Shown one piece after another: positions 57,640 to 64,000 of a stretch of DNA of 64,000 nucleotides (the first letter of the stretch is position 1; each line of letters opens with the position of its first letter). The translations under genes and the position numbers were made by a program. The notes under the pieces were generated by a model. It was not told where the DNA came from, made no database searches, and saw only the letters and a program-made list of their open reading frames with translations. The DNA is from Mycobacterium sp. GA-1285 (GTDB taxonomy: Bacteria; Actinomycetota; Actinomycetes; Mycobacteriales; Mycobacteriaceae): the NCBI RefSeq assembly GCF_001499905.1, contig NZ_LQIS01000001.1:310001-374000 (forward strand). The letters are read 5' to 3'.

Positions 57640-58148
57640 TGGACGACCCCCTTCTCCTGCAGCGCAATCCGCAACGCCCGCAACGCGTAATGAAGCCTGG
57701 ACTTGACGGTGCCCGGTGCGATCCGCTCATGCTGGGCGATGTCGGCGACAGTCTGCCCGAGGTAGTACGCGCGCACGATCGCGGTGCGGTGGTCGACGCT
57801 GAGCGATTTCAGCGCGTCGGCGAGTATCCACTTGTCGACCGCGGGCCCGATCGCGTCGAGCGACGGCCGCTCGGGCAGGTCGTCGGTCTGCAACTCCCGG
57901 CTGAAGCGTGCACTGCGCCGGTCATCGATGACGAGGTTGCGCGCTACGGTGAACAGCCACGCCCGCGCCGCGTCATCCGGTTGCAGGATCTCCGGTTTGC
58001 GCCACAGCCGCAGCAGGGCTTCCTGCACGACGTCCTCCGCGAACGGCATGTCACCGCGGGTGAGCCGCAGCACGTACCGCAGCAGCGCCTGGCTGTGCTC
58101 GTCGTGGATCGCGCGCAGCAACTCGGCCTGCGCGGGGTCGGGAGTCAT
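57636..58148 (-). CDS. ECF sigma factor, SigL-like
   Basis: The protein has 170 residues. Region 2: LLRYVLRLTRGDMPFAEDVV, QEALLRLWRKPEIL, AWLFTVARNLVIDDRRSA. Region 4: LKSLSVDHRTAIVRAYYLGQ, VADIAQHERIAPGTVKSRLH. It directs RNA polymerase to a small set of promoters; by resemblance to SigL of M. tuberculosis these may be cell-envelope or PKS-related genes, but no target can be named here. ATG/GTG choice near 58146-58148 is set by the N-terminus MTPDPAQAELLRAIH. Co-transcribed with its anti-sigma factor. Confidence 0.9.
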   Translation of the reverse strand: MTPDPAQAELLRAIHDEHSQALLRYVLRLTRGDMPFAEDVVQEALLRLWRKPEILQPDDAARAWLFTVARNLVIDDRRSARFSRELQTDDLPERPSLDAIGPAVDKWILADALKSLSVDHRTAIVRAYYLGQTVADIAQHERIAPGTVKSRLHYALRALRIALQEKGVVQ

Positions 58149-58219
58149 CGCTCATCCACCGCAGTCGTCATCGTCGAGCACAACGACGTTCACCGCTCAA
58201 TCGTTCAACGCCCGGCCCG

Positions 58220-58276
58220 CGAAAATGAGCTTATGCGCGAGAAATCGGCGAGTTTTCGCTTACAAGCTCAGTTTCG
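58220..58276 (-). terminator. Hairpin downstream of hemW
   Basis: CGAAAATGAGCTT (58220-58232) pairs with AAGCTCAGTTTCG (58264-58276) with one mismatch; an inner GCGAGAAA/TTTTCGC can extend the structure. It lies nine bases after the hemW stop, so it probably terminates hemW before the sigma gene. Its arms share GAAAxTGA with the mbtA-PKS hairpin. Confidence 0.65.
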
Positions 58277-58284
58277 GCAGTCAC

Positions 58285-59475
58285 TCAGGTGAGCAGATCG
58301 CGGACCACCGCATCGGCCAGCAGCCGGCCGCGGTCGGTGAGCACCAGCCGGTCGGCAACCCGGCTCAGCAGTCCGTCGGCGACCGCCACCGCGGCCCGCT
58401 CCCGTTCGGGTGCGCTCAGCACGCTTGTCGGCAGCCCGTCGCGCAACCGCACCCGCAGCATCACGTCCTCGATGTGCAGGGTGGCGGCGTCGAGGCGTTC
58501 GTAATCGGCCACCGGCAGCGAGCCGTCGGCCAGCGTCTGCGCATATGTGCTCGGGTGTTTGACGTTCCACCAGCGCACCGCGTTGACGAAACCGTGCGCG
58601 CCCGGTCCCGCACCCCACCACTGGCCACCGTTCCAGTAGCCGATGTTGTGCAGGCACTCACCGCCCGGCCGGCTCCAGTTCGAGACCTCGTACCAGGCGA
58701 AACCGGCGGCTACCAGGCGCGCGTCGAGCAACTCGTAGCGGCGGGCCAGCACGTCGTCGCCGGTCGGCACGAGCTCGCCGCGCCGGACCCGCCGGGCCAT
58801 GGCCGTCCCGTCCTCGATGACCAGCGCGTAGGCCGACACGTGGTCGACACCGGTTTCGACGACGGCGTCGACCGAGCGCAGCAGGTCGTCGTCGGACTCC
58901 CCCGGCGTGCCGTAGATCAGGTCGAGGTTGACGTGGTCGAAACCCGCGGCGCGGGCCTCTCGCGCCGCGGCGAGCGCCCTGCCCGGCGAATGCGTCCGGT
59001 CGAGCACCGCCAGCACATGCGGAGCCGCCGACTGCATGCCCAACGAAATCCGGGTGTATCCGGCCGCGCGCAGCTGGTCGAACAACTGCGCAGACGTCGA
59101 TTCGGGGTTGGCTTCGGTGGTGACCTCTGCCGCCGCGGCCAGCGGGAAGTGCGCCCGCACGGCGTCGAGCACCGCGGCCAGACCGGACCCGCCCAGCAGC
59201 GACGGCGTGCCGCCGCCGACGAACACGGTGTCGACCTCGGGGACGTGGCCCAGGTGCTGCGCGGCCAGCGTCAACTCCGTACGCAGCGCCGCGAGCCACG
59301 CGTCCGGGTTGACGCCGCCCAGCTCGCCGGGTGTGTAGGTGTTGAAGTCGCAGTACCCGCAGCGGGTGGCGCAGAACGGCACGTGGATGTACACGCCGAA
59401 CGGCCGCCCCTGCGTCGGGGTCAGCGCTGGCAGCGCCGCCACCGTCGCGGCGGGGCCGGCTGCGGTTCGGGTCAT
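58285..59475 (-). CDS. hemW: Radical SAM protein HemW/HemN-like
   Basis: The protein has 396 residues. The N-terminal HVPFCATRCGYCDFNTYTPG holds the CxxxCxxC [4Fe-4S] ligands; VDTVFVGGGTPSLLGG and DLIYGTPGESDDDL follow, with the C-terminal HemN domain (YEVSNWSRPGGECLHNIGYW). The protein lacks the fourth N-terminal cysteine arrangement of true coproporphyrinogen oxidase HemN, so a heme chaperone (HemW) role is more likely, although M. tuberculosis Rv2388c is named hemN. The open frame runs upstream to 59994; the ATG at 59473-59475 matches the family start. Confidence 0.88.
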   Translation of the reverse strand: MTRTAAGPAATVAALPALTPTQGRPFGVYIHVPFCATRCGYCDFNTYTPGELGGVNPDAWLAALRTELTLAAQHLGHVPEVDTVFVGGGTPSLLGGSGLAAVLDAVRAHFPLAAAAEVTTEANPESTSAQLFDQLRAAGYTRISLGMQSAAPHVLAVLDRTHSPGRALAAAREARAAGFDHVNLDLIYGTPGESDDDLLRSVDAVVETGVDHVSAYALVIEDGTAMARRVRRGELVPTGDDVLARRYELLDARLVAAGFAWYEVSNWSRPGGECLHNIGYWNGGQWWGAGPGAHGFVNAVRWWNVKHPSTYAQTLADGSLPVADYERLDAATLHIEDVMLRVRLRDGLPTSVLSAPERERAAVAVADGLLSRVADRLVLTDRGRLLADAVVRDLLT

Positions 59476-59618
59476 GTCAGCGATTGTCCGCCTGCACGCG
59501 AGATTGCACTCACGCAGGCGTGCACTCGAACTTCCGATGCGTGGATACAGTCTCGACGAAGTTCCGCTCACCATGAGCGCAAATCTCCCCCGGTTAGGGC
59601 TGGTGGGGGGATCCGTGG

Positions 59619-59733
59619 CACAATTGGCGGCGTGACTGCCGCCCGCATCTTCCCCAAGCGTGTATCGCTGGTGGCGCGCCGGCACGTCGACTTCAAGCGC
59701 GTGTGTACCTGTTGTTGTCTGCCTTGCGCTTGA
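59619..59733 (+). promoter_or_regulatory. Leaderless polycysteine leader peptide and attenuator region of the sirA operon
   Basis: A -10 element CACAAT (59619-59624) is followed after seven bases by a GTG at 59632-59634, so transcription should start at the GTG itself. The 33-residue frame (59632-59733) ends VCTCCCLPCA: five Cys codons in eight, just before the TGA. Published work on M. smegmatis describes polycysteine leaderless short ORFs acting as cysteine-responsive attenuators of downstream operons, including sulfite reductase genes. Ribosome stalling at low cysteine would let transcription or translation of sirA proceed. The 110 bases between the stop and sirA (59846) should hold the alternative structures. 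Confidence 0.85.
59632..59733 (+). CDS. Polycysteine leader peptide (33 residues)
   Basis: This leaderless small ORF starts at GTG 59632, with VTAARIFPKRVSLVARRHVD followed by FKRVCTCCCLPCA. The basic body and the CTCCCLPC cluster mark a cysteine-sensing leader peptide. The peptide itself need not be functional; the codons sense charged tRNA-Cys. It is 112 bases upstream of sirA on the same strand. An arrangement with the same role is known in other mycobacteria. Confidence 0.85.
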   Translation: MTAARIFPKRVSLVARRHVDFKRVCTCCCLPCA

Positions 59734-59845
59734 TCTAGGTCCCCAGCCCACCCGTACGTACAGCTGGCCGCCGGATCTGCGCCGCCGGACAGCCACCCGG
59801 TAATCACGCGCGATTCGAACGCCGGCTCCACCGAGGAGCCACCCC

Positions 59846-61528
59846 ATGACCACCGCGGAATCCAAACCGAGACCCGCCAAGAAGACCCGTGCCGAAGGGC
59901 AGTGGGCGCTCGGGTACCGCGAGCCACTGAACGCCAACGAGCAGTTCAAGAAGGACGACGACGCGCTCAACGTCCGCGCTCGGATCCTCGACATCTACTC
60001 GAAGCGCGGCTTTGACAGCATCGACAAACAGGACCTGCGCGGCCGCATGCGCTGGATGGGTCTCTACACCCAGCGTGAGCAGGGCTACGACGGCACCTGG
60101 ACCGGCGACGAGAACGCCGACTTGCTGGAGGCCAAGTACTTCATGATGCGGGTGCGCTGCGACGGCGGCGCGCTGAGCGCCGCGGCACTGCGCACCATCG
60201 GCGAGATCTCCACGGAGTACGCCCGCGACACCGCCGACATCAGCGACCGCGAGAACGTGCAATACCACTGGATCCAGATCGAGGACGTGCCACAGATCTG
60301 GGAGCGGCTGGCCGCGGTCGGGCTGCAGACCACCGAGGCGTGCGGCGACTGCCCGCGTGTGGTGTTGGGCGGCCCGCTGTCCGGTGAGTCCCTCGACGAG
60401 GTCCTCGACCCGAGTTGGGCCGTCGACGAGATCGTGCGCCGCTACATCGGCAACCCGGCGTTCTCCAACCTGCCGCGCAAGTACAAGACCGCGATCTCGG
60501 GCCTGCAGGACGTCGCCCACGAGGTCAACGACGTCGCGTTCATCGGAGTCAGCCACCCTGAGCATGGACCCGGCCTGGACGTGTGGGTGGGCGGCGGTCT
60601 GTCGACCAACCCGATGCTCGCCCAGCGCCTCGGTGCGTGGGTGCCGTTGGAAGAGGTCCCCGACGTCTGGGAGGGCGTGACATCGGTCTTCCGCGACTAC
60701 GGCTACCGGCGGCTGCGCAGCAAGGCGCGGCTGAAGTTCTTGATCAAGGACTGGGGCGTAGAAAAATTCCGTGAAGTCCTCGAACAGGAGTATCTGGGCC
60801 GCAAGCTGATCGACGGGCCGGCGCCCGAGCCGGTCAAGCACCCCATCGATCACGTCGGCATCCAGAAGCTCAAGAACGGGCTCAACGCCGTCGGCGTCGC
60901 GCCGATCGCGGGCCGGGTATCCGGCACCATCCTGACCAAGGTGGCCGACCTCGCCGAGGCGGCGGGCTCGGACCGGATCCGGCTGACCCCGTACCAGAAG
61001 CTGGTGATCCTCGACGTCGCCGACGACAAGCTCGACGAGCTGGTCGCCGGACTCGACGCGCTGGGCCTGCCGTCGCGGCCGTCGGCGTGGCGCAAGAACC
61101 TCATGGCGTGCACCGGCATCGAGTACTGCAAGCTGTCGTTCGCCGAGACCCGCAACCGCGCGCAGGTCCTGGTCCCCGAGCTGGAGAAGCGGCTCGAGGA
61201 CATCAACGCGCAGCTCGACGTGCCGATCACGGTGAACATCAACGGCTGCCCGAACTCTTGCGCCCGCATCCAGGTCGCCGACATCGGGTTCAAGGGCCAG
61301 ATGGTCGACGACGGTGACGGCAACTCGGTCGAGGGTTTCCAGGTGCACCTGGGCGGCAGCCTCGGCCTGGACAGCGGATTCGGGCGCAAGCTACGCCAAC
61401 ACAAGGTGCTGGCCACCGAGCTCGGTGACTACGTCGACAGGGTCGTCCGCAATTTCGTGAAACAACGAGAGCAGGGCGAGCGTTTCGCTACGTGGGCGAT
61501 ACGAGCAGACGAGGCGGATTTGCGGTGA
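59846..61528 (+). CDS. sirA: Ferredoxin-dependent sulfite reductase
   Basis: This 560-residue siroheme and [4Fe-4S] enzyme reduces sulfite to sulfide for cysteine synthesis. The cluster ligands are ACTGIEYCKLSFAE (C-x5-C) and NINGCPNSCARIQ (C-x3-C). Two NIR_SIR ferredoxin-like repeats and conserved REQGYDGTWTGDE and DGGALSAAALRTIG are visible. The ATG at 59846 follows GGAGCC weakly. The stop overlaps the cysH start (GTGA). Expression is probably controlled by the cysteine attenuator upstream. Confidence 0.96.
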   Translation: MTTAESKPRPAKKTRAEGQWALGYREPLNANEQFKKDDDALNVRARILDIYSKRGFDSIDKQDLRGRMRWMGLYTQREQGYDGTWTGDENADLLEAKYFMMRVRCDGGALSAAALRTIGEISTEYARDTADISDRENVQYHWIQIEDVPQIWERLAAVGLQTTEACGDCPRVVLGGPLSGESLDEVLDPSWAVDEIVRRYIGNPAFSNLPRKYKTAISGLQDVAHEVNDVAFIGVSHPEHGPGLDVWVGGGLSTNPMLAQRLGAWVPLEEVPDVWEGVTSVFRDYGYRRLRSKARLKFLIKDWGVEKFREVLEQEYLGRKLIDGPAPEPVKHPIDHVGIQKLKNGLNAVGVAPIAGRVSGTILTKVADLAEAAGSDRIRLTPYQKLVILDVADDKLDELVAGLDALGLPSRPSAWRKNLMACTGIEYCKLSFAETRNRAQVLVPELEKRLEDINAQLDVPITVNINGCPNSCARIQVADIGFKGQMVDDGDGNSVEGFQVHLGGSLGLDSGFGRKLRQHKVLATELGDYVDRVVRNFVKQREQGERFATWAIRADEADLR

Positions 61529-62253
61529 CGGATTTGATGAACGAGATCGAACTGCAGGCGCTGGCCGAGCGCGGTGCCGCCGAACTCGACGGGGCGAGTG
61601 CCAACGACCTGTTGCGCTGGACCGACGAGCACTTCGGCGACGCCGGCGGGCCGGCCAATGGATCCGGCTATGTGGTGGCCTCGAACATGCAGGACGCCGT
61701 GCTCATCGATCTGGCCGCGAAGGTGCGGCCCGGCGTCGACATCCTGTTCCTCGACACCGGATACCACTTCGTCGAGACCATCGGCACGCGCGACGCCGTC
61801 GAGGCGGTCTACGACGTCAACATCGTCAACGTCACGGCCGAGAAGAGCGTGGCCGAGCAGGACGAGTTGTTCGGCAAGAACCTGTTCGCCCGCGAGCCCA
61901 ACGAGTGCTGCCGCATGCGCAAGGTCGAGCCGCTGTCCAAGGCACTGCGCGGTTACTCGGCCTGGGTGACCGGCATTCGCCGCGTCGAGGCGCCCACGCG
62001 CGCCAACGCGCCACTCATCAGTTGGGACAAGGCCTTCGGGCTGGTGAAGATCAATCCGCTGGCGGCCTGGACCGACGAGGACATGCAGGCCTACATCGAC
62101 GCCAACGGTGTGCTGGTCAATCCGCTTGTCTACGAGGGGTATCCGTCGATCGGCTGCGCACCGTGCACAGCGAAGCCCGTCGAAGGCGCCGATCCCCGCA
62201 GCGGCCGCTGGGCCGGGACCGGCAAGATCGAGTGCGGGTTGCACGCCTCGTGA
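61525..62253 (+). CDS. cysH: Adenylylsulfate (APS) reductase
   Basis: The 242-residue assimilatory enzyme reduces APS to sulfite using thioredoxin. The iron-sulfur motif CC...CxxC of APS (not PAPS) reductases is present: NECCRMRKVEPLSKAL and SIGCAPCTAKPVEG. The C-terminal GKIECGLHA carries the catalytic cysteine. The start is the GTG at 61525-61527, overlapping the sirA stop; an ATG four codons later is possible. Next gene che1 begins eight bases downstream. Confidence 0.95.
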   Translation: MTDLMNEIELQALAERGAAELDGASANDLLRWTDEHFGDAGGPANGSGYVVASNMQDAVLIDLAAKVRPGVDILFLDTGYHFVETIGTRDAVEAVYDVNIVNVTAEKSVAEQDELFGKNLFAREPNECCRMRKVEPLSKALRGYSAWVTGIRRVEAPTRANAPLISWDKAFGLVKINPLAAWTDEDMQAYIDANGVLVNPLVYEGYPSIGCAPCTAKPVEGADPRSGRWAGTGKIECGLHAS

Positions 62254-62260
62254 GGTCACA

Positions 62261-62968
62261 ATGACGCTCGTGCTGACCGCGCACGGCAGCGCCGACCCAC
62301 GTTCGGCGGCGGTGACGCATGCCGTCGCGGGCCGGGTCAGGCGGCTGCGGCCGTGGCTCGACGTCCGTCCGGCGTTCCTGGAGCAGAACGGCCCGACCCT
62401 GCTGGACACCTTGCGCGCTCTGGACCGCCCCGGTGTGGTCGTACCGTTCTTGTTGGCCAGCGCGTTCCATGCGCGGGTCGACATCCCCTCGATCATCGAG
62501 GAATCGGGCGCGATGGTCGATCGGGCCGAGGTGCTCGGCGAGGATCCGGCGCTGTTGACGGTATTGCGTCAGCGGCTGGCCGAGCTCGGCGTCTCCCCCG
62601 ATGACGAGGGCGTGGGTGTCCTCGTGGTCGCGGTCGGGTCGTCACGTCCGGATGCGAATGCCCGGACAGCGACGGTCGCCCGGGTCTTGCGGTCCGGAAC
62701 CCGTTGGGCGGGAGCCGAAGTGGCGTTCGCCACCGGACCATACGCCGATGTCCCCGATGTCGCCGACCGCCTACGCGCCCACGGCGCCGAACGTCTGGTC
62801 ATCGCGCCGTGGTTCCTGGCGCACGGTCTGATCACCGATCGCGTCACCGGATACGCTGTGGCGCAAGGCATCGCGATGGCCGAACCGCTCGGATCGCACA
62901 ACCTCGTCGCAGCGACGGTGTTGGACCGCTACGACGCGATCGCCGCGGGCGCCGCGGCCGCCGCCTGA
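62261..62968 (+). CDS. che1: Sirohydrochlorin ferrochelatase-like protein
   Basis: The 235-residue CbiX/SirB-type chelatase probably inserts iron into sirohydrochlorin to make siroheme for SirA. Two related halves are visible: LVLTAHGSADPRSAAVTHAV with HARVDIPSIIEE, and VAVGSSRPDANARTATVA with ERLVIAPWFLAHGLI. The His in TAHGS and the second-half His are the expected metal ligands. The ATG at 62261 lies eight bases after cysH with GAGG upstream. It corresponds to Rv2393 and is the last gene of the sulfur operon here; M. tuberculosis continues with ggtB, which is absent. Confidence 0.9.
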   Translation: MTLVLTAHGSADPRSAAVTHAVAGRVRRLRPWLDVRPAFLEQNGPTLLDTLRALDRPGVVVPFLLASAFHARVDIPSIIEESGAMVDRAEVLGEDPALLTVLRQRLAELGVSPDDEGVGVLVVAVGSSRPDANARTATVARVLRSGTRWAGAEVAFATGPYADVPDVADRLRAHGAERLVIAPWFLAHGLITDRVTGYAVAQGIAMAEPLGSHNLVAATVLDRYDAIAAGAAAAA

Positions 62969-62975
62969 CCCGTCG

Positions 62976-64000
62976 TCAGGGCCGAACCTCGAACACGTTG
63001 TTGAACGGTGTCTGTGCGGCCAGGCGGAACCGGCTGAACCCGGCTCCGGTCACCACGTCGCGGATGCGGGCCGGACCCGCCTGAGTGCCCAGCGCCATCC
63101 CGACCGGCTGCGCCATCGACGACGGCGTGCACAGCAGCGTGGAGAAGCCGTAGTACGCGCGCCCGATCGGGTTGAGGTTGTCTTCGACCCGATCACCGGC
63201 GGCCGGTTCGACCACCATCCACGTACCGTCCTGCGCGATGACCTCCCGGATGTGGCGCGCCGCACCGATCGGATCACCCATGTCGTGCAGGCAATCGAAC
63301 ATCGTCACCAGGTCGTACGGTCCACCACCGAAGGCGTCGGCGGGCGCGACCCGGAAATCGACCGCTGCCGCTGTCCCCGTGCGTTCACGGGCGACCTCGA
63401 TGGACTCCGCGTGACCGTCCACGCCGACGAACGTCGACGCCGGAAACGCTTGTGCCATCAGCAATGTCGATGCTCCGTGGCCACATCCCACGTCGGCCAC
63501 CGTGGCACCGGAAGCCAGTTTGTCCACGACGCCGTCCAACCCCGGAAGCCAATCGTTCACCAGGTGCGCGGTGTAGGTCGGGCGGAAGAACCGTTCGCAT
63601 CCGACGTGGACATCGGTGTTGTGATCGCCCCAGCCGACACCGCGACCCGTCGATGCCGCCTCCACGACCCGGGCGGCATCCGCCGCGGTTCCGTGGGCGA
63701 TCTGGAACAGGCCGCCGACGAAGGCCGGGCTGGTCTCATCGGTGAGGGCCACGGCCTGCTCGGGGGGAAGCCGGTAACGCCCGGCCTCAGGGTCGTACTC
63801 GACGAACGAGCCGGCCGCTTGCGCGTTGAGCCACTCGCGGGCGTAGCGCTCGTCGGTGCCGGTGCGCTCGGCCAACTCGGCGGGCGTGCTCGGCCCGTGT
63901 TCGGTCAGCGACCGGTAGTACCCGAGGCGGTCGCCCATGACCACGAGGGCGCAGTTGAGCGCGGCGCCCGCCTCCTCGACCGCGCGGAAGACGAAGTCCA
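62976..64000 (-). CDS. Class I SAM-dependent methyltransferase with N-terminal winged helix (5' end outside window)
   Basis: The frame stays open to the window edge. Upstream of the in-frame GTG at 63942-63944 it continues as DFVFRAVEEAGAALNCALVV, a plausible N-terminus of this family, so the true start lies beyond 64000. GDRLGYYRSLTEHGPSTPAE and YAREWLNAQAAGSFVEYDP form a winged helix. The SAM domain has VADVGCGHGASTLLMAQAF, FVGVDGH and DLVTMFDCLHDMGDPIGA, with a Cys-His where O-methyltransferases have the catalytic base region. About 340 residues are visible. The substrate is unknown. It converges with che1, seven bases apart. Confidence 0.8.
   Translation of the reverse strand, partial: DFVFRAVEEAGAALNCALVVMGDRLGYYRSLTEHGPSTPAELAERTGTDERYAREWLNAQAAGSFVEYDPEAGRYRLPPEQAVALTDETSPAFVGGLFQIAHGTAADAARVVEAASTGRGVGWGDHNTDVHVGCERFFRPTYTAHLVNDWLPGLDGVVDKLASGATVADVGCGHGASTLLMAQAFPASTFVGVDGHAESIEVARERTGTAAAVDFRVAPADAFGGGPYDLVTMFDCLHDMGDPIGAARHIREVIAQDGTWMVVEPAAGDRVEDNLNPIGRAYYGFSTLLCTPSSMAQPVGMALGTQAGPARIRDVVTGAGFSRFRLAAQTPFNNVFEVRP

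Overview
The window comes from a high-GC actinobacterium of the Mycobacteriaceae, most likely an environmental Mycolicibacterium. From the tRNA-Asn gene at 7333 rightwards the gene order follows the Mycobacterium tuberculosis Rv2342-Rv2393 segment as I remember it: dnaG, dgt, a TPM-domain protein, glyS, smtB-furB, uppS, recO, amiA2, era, ybeY, phoH1, rsmE, dnaJ2, hrcA, the mycobactin (mbt) cluster, hemW and sirA-cysH-che1. No alignment or database search was run; names rest on motifs, lengths and remembered synteny.

Layout. Bases 1-994 hold the 3' end of an acyl-CoA oxidase and a small NTF2-like protein, convergent on a hairpin. Bases 1264-7034 are an accessory block of visibly lower GC next to the 3' end of tRNA-Asn: a methyltransferase, a decayed transposase, and a coupled SGNH hydrolase / carbamoyltransferase / DUF5989 cassette. 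Bases 7551-28640 are the conserved housekeeping block. Two features stand out there: phoH1 is interrupted by a 356-residue intein with class 3 residues and a LAGLIDADG endonuclease, and uppS is joined to the next gene by three 26-bp tandem repeats that form a chain of stop-start coupled mini-ORFs.

Bases 29152-56753 are the mycobactin locus: mbtA on the plus strand; mbtB, a separate thioesterase (mbtT), mbtC, mbtD, mbtE, mbtF and mbtG on the minus strand. Three IdeR-type iron boxes precede the mbtA/mbtB pair, the mbtT operon and a 1723-residue iterative PKS of the 6-methylsalicylate synthase type. The genes mbtI (salicylate synthase), mbtJ, mbtH and cfp2, which belong to this segment in M. tuberculosis, are not here. 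The PKS sits about where mbtI and mbtJ would be, which suggests a mycobactin built on 6-methylsalicylate. A luciferase-like F420 oxidoreductase gene is inserted between mbtT and mbtB. A 28-codon ORF with a strong ribosome binding site lies between the iron box and mbtT.

Bases 56935-58148 carry a SigL-like sigma factor and its membrane anti-sigma factor, which has lost the usual zinc ligands. Bases 58285-62968 hold hemW, a leaderless polycysteine leader peptide (cysteine-responsive attenuator) and the assimilatory sulfur operon sirA-cysH-che1. The right edge is a methyltransferase whose start lies outside the window.
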